Origin: Caldilineaceae bacterium
GTDB taxonomy: Bacteria > Chloroflexota > Anaerolineae > Caldilineales > Caldilineaceae
DNA: 35,953 nt
Direction of reading: 5' to 3'
NCBI GenBank assembly: GCA_023384495.1
Contig: JAHDWG010000016.1
Location: 1 to 35,953, forward strand
Each line of letters starts with the position of its first letter. The stretch's first letter is position 1. Under the pieces are notes generated by a model. The model ran no database searches and was not told the origin of the DNA. It was given only the letters and a program-made list of their open reading frames with translations. The position numbers and the translations under genes were made by a program. This document shows positions 16,265 through 28,139 of this stretch, one piece after another.

Positions 16265-16758
16265 CGCAGTCACCTGTCACATGATCGGGTGGGCGACGCC
16301 TGATCAGCGCGCCTTTGCTTCGGTCTCTGCGTCTTTCCTAATGTAGCCAATCCGCATAGAGATTACGCGGTTGGCTGGGCCTTCCAGAGGCGCGACGCCT
16401 TCCACAGTGGGTTGCGCCTGAGCAAGTGGGTAACTTCTACAGTATAGGCAGCGCGCGCCATTTGCGCAAGCCTGTCCGGCCGCTGGCGTGCGGCCAGATA
16501 GAGGGGCGTCGGCAGGCGCCGATCACTGCCGGTGCGACTTCTCGATCTTTTTCGCGGTCAGGCGGAGAAGCCCTCCACCGAGCGGCCTGTTCCAGATCAG
16601 CCCGGTGCGGGCCGTGTTTGCCAACATGGCTGAGGACATGTACCATTGTTGCAATCTGTCGCCGACATCGCACAAATCCTACGTTGGATCAACGCTACGC
16701 CTTCATGACGCCCTGCACCGACCGCCCAATCCGTTCTGATCAGTAATAAGGAGCATCC
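16265..16758. other. Divergent intergenic region without convincing genes
   Basis: Almost 500 bases between the nuclease-like gene and the Asp-box protein gene. Short ORFs here have no family resemblance and show frame-shadow composition. It contains two hairpins (16345-16376; GGCCGC/GCGGCC at 16478-16495) and presumably promoters for both flanking genes. A ribosome-binding site AAGGAG lies 6 bases before the ATG at 16759. Confidence 0.5.
16345..16376. repeat. Imperfect inverted repeat (hairpin)
   Basis: AGCCAA (16345-16350) plus CCGC (16352-16355) pair with GCGG (16367-16370) plus TTGGCT (16371-16376). This gives ten pairs with a single bulged T and an 11-base loop. No T tract follows on either strand, and it lies upstream of both neighbouring genes, so an operator or leader structure is as likely as a terminator. 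Confidence 0.4.
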
Positions 16759-19700
16759 ATGACCCCATCCGATTCGAGCCTTCAGGCCATGATGAGATGG
16801 CTCCAGCGCCGGCGCGCACCGCTCGCCATGATGGTGACCGTCTTGGCGACGGTTGCGCTGGTCAGCGTCATGCGCTGGCGCGACGAACCGCGCCCAATCC
16901 CGCTTGGTCAAGATTTGGCCGATGTGCTTGCGCAAGGGGGAATCCCCTTTGTCGAGATCGACAAGACGCTGTTGCCGGATCACCCCACTGGCAATTGGGC
17001 CTCCTTTGCGCGCGCCCAGGTCGCGCCGTTGGAGTTTACTCTGGCGCTGGAGGAAGACCCTGACATCCGGCGTGAGATCCGCGAGGAACTGCGCTGGGAT
17101 GAAGTCAGTCGGCGGCTGGAGTACTTTGTGGCCCAACGCGCCTATCCGCGGGATACACTGCCCGCCAACGCGCGCGTCGCCGCCCTGCAACAGACCGAAG
17201 GCATGATGCCCGTCCACGCCGCGGCGGAACTGCCCCGCTGGGAGAATATCGGCCCGGCGCCGATTAAGAATTCCGTCATGGGCCGGCAACCGGTGGATGT
17301 CAGCGGGCGCGTGCGCGCACTGGTGATTGACCCGCGTGACAGCAATGTGCTCTACCTGGGCGCGGCTCTGGGTGGCGTCTGGAAGACGACCAATGGAGGC
17401 GCCTCGTGGACGCCCCTCACCGACGACCAGGCTTCGCTTGCCATGGGCGCGCTGGCGCTTGACCCGTCCAACCCCGACATCATCTACGCCGGCACGGGCG
17501 AGTCCACCATGGCGGGCACCTACTACGGCGCCGGCATCCTCAAATCGACCGATGCTGGCCAGACGTGGGCGCGCATGGGCGTTGACGCTTTCTCCGGCGT
17601 GGCCTTAGAGCGCATCGCGATCGACCCGCGCAACACACAGGTGCTCTATGCGGCCTCATCGCGCAGCGGTATTCCCGGCCCCAGCATACCGCCAATGGGC
17701 ATCTTCAAGAGCACCGATGGTGGCCAATCATGGAGTGGGCTGCTTACTTGTTCTCAGGGCTGCCAGGGCGCCAGTGAGCTGTTGCTCGATCCGCAAAATC
17801 CCGATACCCTCTACGCGGCATTTTGGAATGCTGGCGTCTTCAAGAGCACCGATGGCGGCGCCAACTGGTCGCGGATTACGCCCTTTGACACCTCGGAATT
17901 CCCGATTGGCCGCGCGTTGATGACCATCAGCCCTTCCAATCCACAGGTCTTGTACGCCACGTTCCATCTCCGCATCCCCCAGCAGTATGACGGGGCGGTT
18001 ATCTATAAGACGACCAATGGCGGCGCCAACTGGACCCAAATTTCGTTGGGTGGCTACAACTACTGCGGAAGTCAGTGCTGGTTTAGCAATGTGATCGCCG
18101 TCCATCCCACCAACCCCGACATGCTCTACCTGGGTGGTTCGGCGGATTATGTGGGCGAGGACGAAAACGATTGGACCATCCGCCGGGTCGTGGTGCGCAC
18201 CGGCGACAGTGGCGCCACCTGGCATGATCTGTCGCCTAACACCAGCTCAGACCGTACATTGCATCCCGATATGCATGTCATCATCTTTGACCCCAAAAAC
18301 CCATCCGTTGTCTGGATTGGCAACGATGGCGGCGTCTGGCGCTCCAGCAATGGCGGTGATACCTGGGAGAGCAAGAACACCAACCTGGCAACGCTCCAGT
18401 TCACGGGCGTCGCCATTGACCCAACCAACCCCAATATTTTGCAGGGCGGGATGCAGGACAACAACAAGGCCTACACCAATGATGGCGGCGCCAACCGGGC
18501 CTGGGTTGCCGCCGATGTGGGCGATGGCGGCTTTGCAGCCATTGACCCATTCAACCCGCAGATTTTCTATGGCACACGCTTTAATGTCTCGTTTCAGCGC
18601 AACGAGCAGGGCTTTAACTATGTGGGCTGGTGGCCTGTCAAGACGGTTGGCATCGATATGCAGGACAGTCTGCTCTTCTATCCACCCTTCGCGCTTGATC
18701 CATCCACCGAGGGAGTGCTCTACTTTGGCACCAACCGCCTCTACCGAACCGCCAATCGAGGCGACTCGTGGCAGGCGATCAGCGGCAACCTGAGCAAGGG
18801 CCAGGGCAACATTTCCGCCATCGCCGTGGCGCCCACCAACCCGCAGGTGATCTATGTGGGCGCATCCGATGGCAATGTGTCAGTGACTACTAATGGCGGG
18901 GGGACATGGAATGATGTCACCGAGCCGCCGCTGCCCAATCGCTTTGTAAGTCGCATTGCCGTGCGTCCGGGCAACCCGCAAGAGGCCTACGTGGTTTTCA
19001 ACGGCTTTAACACGCATACGCCGGAAGCGCCGGGTCACGTCTTTAAGACGACCGACGGCGGCGCCACCTGGCGCGACATCAGCAGCAATCTGCCTGATAT
19101 ACCCGCCACTTCGATTGTGTTGGACCGCCGCCAGGCCGGCGCGATCTACATCGGCACAGACACCGGCGTCTTCCGCACGCTCAACGACGGGCAGAGCTGG
19201 CAGCCATTCAACAACGGCCTGCCCAACGTGGCCGTGGTCGATCTGACCGTGAGCGGCGATGGGCGGCAACTCATCGCCGGCACGCACGGGCGCAGCATCT
19301 ATCGCGTGGTGCTCGAAGAGGGCGGCGGCGATCCGCCCACTCGCACGCCTACGGTAACCCCCGACCCCGATATCGATAAGAATCGCGTATACCTGTCGGT
19401 CATCGGGCGTGGCGACCCAGAGACGCCAACTGCCACGTCCACCGAGCCGAGCACACCGCCGACGGCAACGGCCACGCCGACGGCAACGGCCACTGACCCG
19501 GGCCAGCCGCCCACCAATACGCCAACAGCGACCAGCACGCCGGTGACGCCCGAAGGCGAACAGTTGCCCACGGCTACCACCACCAGCACGGCGACGCGCA
19601 CACCCACGCCCACGGCCACGCGCCCCCCCGATCAGCCGACGCCTACCCTGACGGCCACCCCGCAGACGGGCGCGTTCACCGACAACTTTAGCAACGCCAA

Positions 19701-20925
19701 CAGTGGGTGGCCGCGGCTGACCCTCGATGCATGCGATATTGACTACGTGAGCGGCCAGTATGCCATTGATATGAAGACGACGCAGAGCTATTGTATGGCC
19801 GCAGCGCCTGCCGCGCCGTTGGTTGATGGCGCCTTCCAGGTGGCGGCGCGCAAGAGCAGCGCCAACGATGGCAGCGTCTACGGGCTGGTCTTTGGCCTGA
19901 ATGACCCCGACCAGCTGAGCCAGTTTTACGTCTTCTGGGTGGATGCGGCGGAAGGCGCGTACGCGGTGCAGAAGCGAGATGGCAATACATGGACCGATCT
20001 GACGAACGACGGCTTCGGTGGCGCTTGGATCTTCAGCCCGGTCATCAGCCAGGGCCAGGCAACAAATGTGCTCAAGGCGCGCCGACTCGGCGACGAGATC
20101 CGCGTCTACGTCAACGGCGTACTCCTTAACCAGCTCTTCGATAACTCGTTCGCCCAAAATGGCTACGCTGGCGTCGCCAACTGGTATGCCTACGCGGCGG
20201 CGGCTACCGCACGCGCGCGCTTTGACGACTTCCGTATGGATCGCTTTGAGGTGGTCTACGCCGATGATTACACCCGCAATGACAGCGGTTGGTACGTGGA
20301 CAGCGAGCAGGTCTGTCAGGCGGGCTATGTCAACGGGCTCTACCGCACCGCGGCGCGGCCCAACTATGTCTGCGTCTATGGCGCGCCCTCCAGCGGGCAG
20401 GCCAATGGCATGTTCGAAGTGCAGGTCAACCGAGGCGATACCTTCTATCAGACGGCCTATGGGCTGATCTTTGCCATTGAGGGCGCCTTCAACCGATTCT
20501 ACACGTTCCTGATCATTCCCGATACGCAGAACTACGCCCTCGCCCGCTATGACCACGGTCTCTGGACGGGGATCACGTTCGACCCGGTCGATGGCGACGC
20601 CTGGCTGCGCAGCGAGAAGATCAACCCGTCCACCGCCATCAACAAACTAGGCGCCGAACGAGACGGCCTCTTCATCCGACTCTATGTCAACGATGAATTC
20701 TTGGGGCAATTCCTCGACAACAGCCTACTGCCACCCCTCACCGGCGCGGGCTTTGGCGTCATCAACTGGTCCTCGCAGTTCGAAATGGCCATCGCCGATT
20801 TCGACCGCTATCGCGTCACCACATGGGAGCCGGGTGAAAGCGGGCTGCTGGCCGCTGGCGTAGCGCCGAGCATCTCTCGACCGCTGACGCTCCCCGACTT
20901 CCTTGCTCCCCCCAGCGAGCCGTAA
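16759..20925 (+). CDS. Exported Asp-box (BNR/sortilin-like) beta-propeller protein with Thr/Pro linker and two jelly-roll domains
   Basis: A 1388-residue protein with one hydrophobic segment (about 22-38) that serves as signal or anchor. About eleven Asp-box motifs (S/T-x-D/N-x-G-x-x-W) lie between residues 205 and 815, for example FKSTDGGQSW, FKSTDGGANW and FKTTDGGATW, and mark a sortilin/VPS10-type propeller. A Thr/Pro-rich linker follows (about 885-970). Two similar LamG/DUF1080-like domains end the protein (about 973-1164 and 1165-1351); each has a pair of cysteines near its start that could form a disulfide. Just before the linker is NRVYLSVIGR, resembling the C-terminal motif of other exported proteins here, while the actual C-terminus lacks it. 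The role is unknown; carbohydrate or protein binding at the surface is likely. AAGGAG lies 6 bases before the ATG. Confidence 0.9.
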   Translation: MTPSDSSLQAMMRWLQRRRAPLAMMVTVLATVALVSVMRWRDEPRPIPLGQDLADVLAQGGIPFVEIDKTLLPDHPTGNWASFARAQVAPLEFTLALEEDPDIRREIREELRWDEVSRRLEYFVAQRAYPRDTLPANARVAALQQTEGMMPVHAAAELPRWENIGPAPIKNSVMGRQPVDVSGRVRALVIDPRDSNVLYLGAALGGVWKTTNGGASWTPLTDDQASLAMGALALDPSNPDIIYAGTGESTMAGTYYGAGILKSTDAGQTWARMGVDAFSGVALERIAIDPRNTQVLYAASSRSGIPGPSIPPMGIFKSTDGGQSWSGLLTCSQGCQGASELLLDPQNPDTLYAAFWNAGVFKSTDGGANWSRITPFDTSEFPIGRALMTISPSNPQVLYATFHLRIPQQYDGAVIYKTTNGGANWTQISLGGYNYCGSQCWFSNVIAVHPTNPDMLYLGGSADYVGEDENDWTIRRVVVRTGDSGATWHDLSPNTSSDRTLHPDMHVIIFDPKNPSVVWIGNDGGVWRSSNGGDTWESKNTNLATLQFTGVAIDPTNPNILQGGMQDNNKAYTNDGGANRAWVAADVGDGGFAAIDPFNPQIFYGTRFNVSFQRNEQGFNYVGWWPVKTVGIDMQDSLLFYPPFALDPSTEGVLYFGTNRLYRTANRGDSWQAISGNLSKGQGNISAIAVAPTNPQVIYVGASDGNVSVTTNGGGTWNDVTEPPLPNRFVSRIAVRPGNPQEAYVVFNGFNTHTPEAPGHVFKTTDGGATWRDISSNLPDIPATSIVLDRRQAGAIYIGTDTGVFRTLNDGQSWQPFNNGLPNVAVVDLTVSGDGRQLIAGTHGRSIYRVVLEEGGGDPPTRTPTVTPDPDIDKNRVYLSVIGRGDPETPTATSTEPSTPPTATATPTATATDPGQPPTNTPTATSTPVTPEGEQLPTATTTSTATRTPTPTATRPPDQPTPTLTATPQTGAFTDNFSNANSGWPRLTLDACDIDYVSGQYAIDMKTTQSYCMAAAPAAPLVDGAFQVAARKSSANDGSVYGLVFGLNDPDQLSQFYVFWVDAAEGAYAVQKRDGNTWTDLTNDGFGGAWIFSPVISQGQATNVLKARRLGDEIRVYVNGVLLNQLFDNSFAQNGYAGVANWYAYAAAATARARFDDFRMDRFEVVYADDYTRNDSGWYVDSEQVCQAGYVNGLYRTAARPNYVCVYGAPSSGQANGMFEVQVNRGDTFYQTAYGLIFAIEGAFNRFYTFLIIPDTQNYALARYDHGLWTGITFDPVDGDAWLRSEKINPSTAINKLGAERDGLFIRLYVNDEFLGQFLDNSLLPPLTGAGFGVINWSSQFEMAIADFDRYRVTTWEPGESGLLAAGVAPSISRPLTLPDFLAPPSEP
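19432..19670 (+). repeat. Low-complexity repeat coding for a Thr/Pro-rich linker
   Basis: Degenerate tandem repeats of Thr, Pro and Ala codons inside the Asp-box gene, including two back-to-back copies of an 18-base unit near 19457-19492. They code for an extended linker of the kind often O-glycosylated in secreted proteins. Confidence 0.8.
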
Positions 20926-20928
20926 CCC

Positions 20929-20966
20929 AACCGAGAACACCGGGCGCCCGCCCGGTGTTCTCGGTT
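20929..20966 (+). terminator. Strong terminator hairpin after the Asp-box gene
   Basis: Perfect 18-base arms (20929-20946 and 20949-20966) beginning AACCGAGAACACCGG, separated by two bases, so the apical pairs must open. It starts 3 bases after the stop codon. No T tract follows, so it may act as a strong hairpin or as an RNA 3' end protector. Confidence 0.75.
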
Positions 20967-21084
20967 GTGACGCCCCTGTAGCGCTTCTTGTCTCGCTCCG
21001 CGCCACCTGTTCATCGCCATTGCCCCATAAGATACGGTCATTGCGCAACGGCGCATATCACCTCTCGGTGACCATCACCTTGAC

Positions 21085-21169
21085 TATACAGCGGTTGCTT
21101 TGAAAACCGGAGTCGCTTGAAGGAGTAAATATCTCCGCAGAGTCCGGTTTTCAAACAGAGCGCAGTATA
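21085..21169. repeat. 85-base imperfect palindrome upstream of the YVGG-repeat gene
   Basis: Outer arms TATACAGCG (21085-21093) and CGCAGTATA (21161-21169) pair except for opposed A residues. Inner arms TTTGAAAACCGGA (21099-21111) and TCCGGTTTTCAAA (21143-21155) pair perfectly over 13 bases. A small GGAG/CTCC stem sits in the centre. It ends 49 bases before the chosen start codon. It could be a leader-RNA structure, an operator or a small transposon-like remnant; no flanking target duplication is evident. Confidence 0.7.
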
Positions 21170-21218
21170 GATGATCCGTATCGAATTGGCCGATGAAATC
21201 AGTTCAGGAGTGCGTAGG

Positions 21219-24089
21219 ATGAAGATCAATTGTTGTGGATTGCGCCAGGCCCTGGTATTCGTGCTGGTTTGTCTCGTGTTCGTTTCAAACACGGCGTCCG
21301 CCCAGGCCATGGAAAGCGACAACGGCGTGACCACGCCGGCCGCCGCCGGTGATGAATTTTGGGATGGCCGTTTTGGCTTTCCCGGTATCGAAGGCGCCGT
21401 GTACGCCGTGGCGGTGGCCCCGAATGGCGACCTCTATGTGGGTGGCGACTTTACCAAGGCTGGCGGTGAAGACGCCAATCACATTGCCCGCTTTGACGGT
21501 GAGCGATGGCATCCCCTTGGCGCCGGCGTGGACCGCCGGGTGCGCGCCATCGCCATCCACGGCGAAACCGTCTACGTTGGCGGCGACTTTGACGTCGCCG
21601 GCCATCTGGACGCCAGCCGCATTGCCCGGTGGAATGGCGCTGAGTGGGGGCCGGTGGGCGATGGAACCGGGCCAATCGATGAGTATTTTGGCTCGCCGCA
21701 GCCAGGGCGCGTTTTTGCGTTGCTCTATGTGGATGGGCGACTTTACATGGGGGGCGACTTTGTCTCCGTCGATGAAACGCCTGCCAACAATGTGGCCGTG
21801 TGGGATGGAAAGCAGTGGCGAGCGCTGGGGGGCGGCGTTGGCAAGCTCGACTGGGAAGGCAACTTCACCGCCGATGGCGAGGTGCTCGCGCTAACAGCTT
21901 ATGGGGATGCGCTCTATGTCGGTGGCGAATTTACCCAAACCGGCAACGGGCCGGCCAATAGCGTGGCCGCCTGGAATGGCGAACGCTGGGTTGCCCTTGG
22001 CGGCGGTCTCACGGTTCACAATCAAGATAGTGGTGACTCTGCCAAGGTAGCCGCACTTGCATTTTTCAACGGCAAGCTTCACGCAGGTGGGACGTTCAAC
22101 CGGGCCGACGGCAAGGCTGTCTCGCATCTGGCTCTGTGGGATGGCGAAGCGTGGACCGGGGTTGGCGGTGGCGCACGCGCCGGGCAATACACCTTCACCA
22201 TGGTCGTTTCATCGTTGGCCGTGAACGGTGGGCAGCTCTACATCGGCGGTAGTATTGTGGCTGTGGGGGGCAAGCCGATCGATCTGCTCGCCCGCTGGGA
22301 CGGAACAGCCTTTGCTGAGGTTGGCAAAGGTATTGACGACACCGACTACGACGAAGTCTTTGCCTTGGCCCCCTATGGTGACAGTGGTGTCTATATTGGC
22401 GGCAAGTACAAGTTTGGCGGCGATCAGCGCATCGACAATATCGGCCTGTGGGATGGCGAAACCTGGCGGGTGTTGGGGCGTGGCCTCCTTCGTCAGGCCT
22501 ATGGCGATACCCCAGCCCGGCCCTATGCGCTTGCCGTTGACGAGGAAGGCCGCGTCTATGCCGGCGGCGAGTTTCAATATGCCGGCGGCGTCTCGGTGCA
22601 GAACCTGGCGCTGTGGGAGAATGGCCGTTGGCGCAACATTGGCGGCGCCAGCGCCACGATCCGCGCATTGGTGGTGGATGGCGATGATCTCTATGTCGGC
22701 GGCGACTTCACCCAGATCGGCGGCATTGTCGCCAACCATGTGGCGCGCTGGAACCGTACAACCGGGCAGTGGTCGGCGCTGGGCAGCGGTGTCAATGACA
22801 ATGTCTATGCGCTGGCGCTGGGCAACGGGCTGCTCTACGTGGGCGGCAACTTCAAGGCTGCCGGCAACGTCATTGCCGAAGATGTGGCCCTGTGGGATGG
22901 CGCACAGTGGCGCCCCTTTGGGACGCGAGCGCGCATCTACGAGCGCGGCAAAGAGGGTGGCGAGGTCGGCACCTATGTCAACGCCCTGGCTGTGGTCGGC
23001 CCTGTGGTCTACATTGGTGGTCACTTCCAAACCATCCAGTATGGGACCAACACGGCCGATCTGAGTAGCTTTTCGGTCATGCACAACATCACCGCCTGGA
23101 ATCAACTGACCGATGAGTGGTATTGGGTGGGCGCGCCGCTTCACCCAGGGGTGACCAAATCGGGCTACAGCGGTTTTAGCATCGATGTCCATTCGCTGGC
23201 CATCATCGGTGATAGCCTGTACGTGGGCGGCTCATTTGACCAGGCAGGCGCCATTGCCGCCAACAATGTGGCCCGCTACAGCCTTGCTAGCGGTGAGTGG
23301 TCGGCCCCCGGTGGCGGTGTCGGCGGTTTTGACGGCGCGGCGGTCTTTGGGTTGGCGGCCTTTGGAACTGATCTCTTCGCCGTCGGCAAGTTCACCGCAG
23401 CTGGGACGGCGCCCGCGCGCTTTGTCGCCCGGCTCGACACCCACGCCGACCAGTGGAGCGCCCTGGGAAGCGGCGTAAGCTGGTACAACGACCAGTTCAT
23501 CGAGGTCTATAGCATTGCCGCTGCATCCAATGGCGTCTATGTGGGGGGTAACTTTGATGTTGCCGGTGGGCGCTCAGCATCGGGTTTTGCGCGCTGGGGT
23601 GGGCCCATGCAGGGGGGCAATGTGCCGGCCAACCAGGGTGGCCAGGTGAACGGTCCCGACGGGCTTACCATCGATTTCCCCGCCGGCGCGGCAGCCAATG
23701 ACCTGATCGTGGCGCTGGCCGGGTTGGGTGGGCCACGCCAGCCGCTGCCCACCGATCTACGCGGGGTGCGCCACTTTAGTGGGTCCGCCAGCACAGTGGG
23801 GGGCAAAGTGGTGACCCAGTTCCTCAAGCCCTATACGTTACGCGTCCCCTACACCGCCGCGCAACTGGCCGCCGCTGGCGTAACCGACGCGAAGACGCTC
23901 AATCTCGCCTATTGGGATGGCGCAGCATGGCAGCCGATGTTGCCGTGTGCTGGCTGTGGCGTCGATGAGGCCAACCGGGTGGTCACCGTCGTTGCCGACC
24001 ACTTCACCGAGTTCGCACTGGTGGGGCGGGTGGACGGCGACCCCGACGCCAATGCGGCGCGGCTCTTCTTGCCGCTGGTGAGACGGTAA
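21219..24089 (+). CDS. Exported repeat protein with 14 'YVGGxF' beta-propeller-type repeats
   Basis: A 956-residue secreted protein. A signal peptide (MKINCCGLRQALVFVLVCLV, cleavage near AQA) is followed by 14 copies of a repeat of about 45-70 residues. Its core is L-Y-V-G-G-x-F-x-x-A-G-G, then N-x-x-A-x-W-x-G-x-x-W-x-x-L-G-x-G-V, typical of delta-60/Kelch-like propellers; two propellers are possible. After residue 810 comes a ZU5-like or Ig-like domain (GLTIDFPAGA, then HFTEFALVG) and the C-terminus ARLFLPLVRR. ATG 21219 was chosen over ATG 21171 because AGGAG (21206-21210) lies 8 bases before it and the signal peptide starts there. The function is unknown; surface binding is likely. The gene is flanked by strong hairpins on both sides, so it is probably transcribed alone. 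Confidence 0.88.
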   Translation: MKINCCGLRQALVFVLVCLVFVSNTASAQAMESDNGVTTPAAAGDEFWDGRFGFPGIEGAVYAVAVAPNGDLYVGGDFTKAGGEDANHIARFDGERWHPLGAGVDRRVRAIAIHGETVYVGGDFDVAGHLDASRIARWNGAEWGPVGDGTGPIDEYFGSPQPGRVFALLYVDGRLYMGGDFVSVDETPANNVAVWDGKQWRALGGGVGKLDWEGNFTADGEVLALTAYGDALYVGGEFTQTGNGPANSVAAWNGERWVALGGGLTVHNQDSGDSAKVAALAFFNGKLHAGGTFNRADGKAVSHLALWDGEAWTGVGGGARAGQYTFTMVVSSLAVNGGQLYIGGSIVAVGGKPIDLLARWDGTAFAEVGKGIDDTDYDEVFALAPYGDSGVYIGGKYKFGGDQRIDNIGLWDGETWRVLGRGLLRQAYGDTPARPYALAVDEEGRVYAGGEFQYAGGVSVQNLALWENGRWRNIGGASATIRALVVDGDDLYVGGDFTQIGGIVANHVARWNRTTGQWSALGSGVNDNVYALALGNGLLYVGGNFKAAGNVIAEDVALWDGAQWRPFGTRARIYERGKEGGEVGTYVNALAVVGPVVYIGGHFQTIQYGTNTADLSSFSVMHNITAWNQLTDEWYWVGAPLHPGVTKSGYSGFSIDVHSLAIIGDSLYVGGSFDQAGAIAANNVARYSLASGEWSAPGGGVGGFDGAAVFGLAAFGTDLFAVGKFTAAGTAPARFVARLDTHADQWSALGSGVSWYNDQFIEVYSIAAASNGVYVGGNFDVAGGRSASGFARWGGPMQGGNVPANQGGQVNGPDGLTIDFPAGAAANDLIVALAGLGGPRQPLPTDLRGVRHFSGSASTVGGKVVTQFLKPYTLRVPYTAAQLAAAGVTDAKTLNLAYWDGAAWQPMLPCAGCGVDEANRVVTVVADHFTEFALVGRVDGDPDANAARLFLPLVRR

Positions 24090-24105
24090 AACCGGAGGCG
24101 CCTAT

Positions 24106-24157
24106 CACCGTTGGGTTGCCGGGCAGGCTTCGTAGCCTGCGGTCAGCCATAACGGTG
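24106..24157 (+). terminator. Branched or extended hairpin after the YVGG-repeat gene
   Basis: CACCGTT (24106-24112) pairs with AACGGTG (24151-24157). Inside, GGTTG pairs with CAGCC with one wobble, and GCAGGCT pairs with AGCCTGC around a TCGT loop. It lies 17 bases after the stop codon. An A-rich rather than T-rich sequence follows, so it may terminate poorly and may be a structured 3' end. Confidence 0.45.
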
Positions 24158-24218
24158 AAAATGGCGGCGTACGGCAGGACACAGCGTACGCAAAGGAGAC
24201 GCCGAGCACACAGAGGGT

Positions 24219-24248
24219 TTGACACACCCAATCCGCCCGCCCTATAAT
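24219..24248 (+). promoter_or_regulatory. Perfect-consensus sigma-70-type promoter upstream of lacZ
   Basis: TTGACA (24219-24224) and TATAAT (24243-24248) both match the consensus exactly, with an 18-base spacer. Transcription would start near 24255, which falls inside the left arm of the terminator at 24251-24283. The next gene, lacZ, starts at 24367. Confidence 0.6.
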
Positions 24249-24250
24249 TT

Positions 24251-24283
24251 GGCGGCCTGCCCTACGGTAGGCCGCCTTTTTTT
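24251..24283 (+). terminator. Rho-independent terminator overlapping the lacZ promoter start point
   Basis: GGCGGCCT (24251-24258) pairs with AGGCCGCC (24269-24276). Three more pairs lie inside around a CTAC loop, and seven T residues follow (24277-24283). This is a textbook intrinsic terminator. It could stop readthrough from the upstream gene, and transcripts started at the overlapping promoter would contain only part of its left arm. Confidence 0.75.
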
Positions 24284-24360
24284 GCTCGTTGACCAATGGG
24301 CGACAGACAGCAGCATCGAGGCGCTGTGTCCAGGTTGTCTGTGTGGCGCCCTAAGGATAG

Positions 24361-27840
<3,480 letters not shown>

Positions 27841-27844
27841 TGGC

Positions 27845-28117
27845 ATGCCCCCGGTCTCGCATCCATTCAAGAAAGGTGCATTGGTCATCCTTATGAATTA
27901 TAATGACCATGATCCGCCTCATGTGCATGTCAGATACCAGAGCGATGTGCGCAATTACCGAATCGAAATTCGCAGCCGCCGTTGGCTGCGACCCGGACTA
28001 GACTTGCCGCCCACGCTGCGGAGGATGGTGGAAGCCTGGGTGGAGGCGCATGAGGTGGAATTGCTTGAGCAATGGAGCAACGCCATGAGTGGCCGGCCAA
28101 TCTCGGTCGTTGGCTGA
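27845..28117 (+). CDS. DUF4160 family protein
   Basis: A 90-residue protein with the DUF4160 hallmark NDHDPPHVHVRY (about residues 20-31), a beta-rich middle and a C-terminal helix (MVEAWVEAHEVELLEQWSNA). ATG 27845 was chosen because GAGGTAA overlaps the lacZ stop 5 bases upstream, which suggests coupled translation; an in-frame ATG at 27824 lies inside lacZ. The biochemical role is unknown. DUF4160 genes are commonly found next to DUF2442 genes, as here (22-base gap), and the pair has features of a toxin-antitoxin or other two-component small-protein module, but that is an inference. Confidence 0.82.
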   Translation: MPPVSHPFKKGALVILMNYNDHDPPHVHVRYQSDVRNYRIEIRSRRWLRPGLDLPPTLRRMVEAWVEAHEVELLEQWSNAMSGRPISVVG

Positions 28118-28139
28118 TGAGCATCAGGGAGCGTTCAAC

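Noticed and set aside
16426-16746. Plus-strand ORF of 106 codons before the Asp-box gene
   Set aside because: No ribosome-binding site, no recognisable domain, Arg/Ser/Cys-rich composition typical of non-coding frames.
18880-20556. Minus-strand ORF of 558 codons opposite the Asp-box gene
   Set aside because: No domain or signal recognised; composition is that of the antisense of a high-G+C gene, and the plus strand carries clear repeats, linker and jelly rolls.
21085-21169. Insertion sequence or complete transposon
   Set aside because: No transposase and no convincing target-site duplication at the palindrome; kept only as an inverted repeat.
22209-23192. Minus-strand ORF opposite the YVGG-repeat gene
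   Set aside because: Its apparent repeats simply mirror the repeats of the plus-strand gene.
24106-24157. tRNA-like cloverleaf
   Set aside because: Stems are nested rather than four-armed, and there is no T-loop sequence or CCA end.
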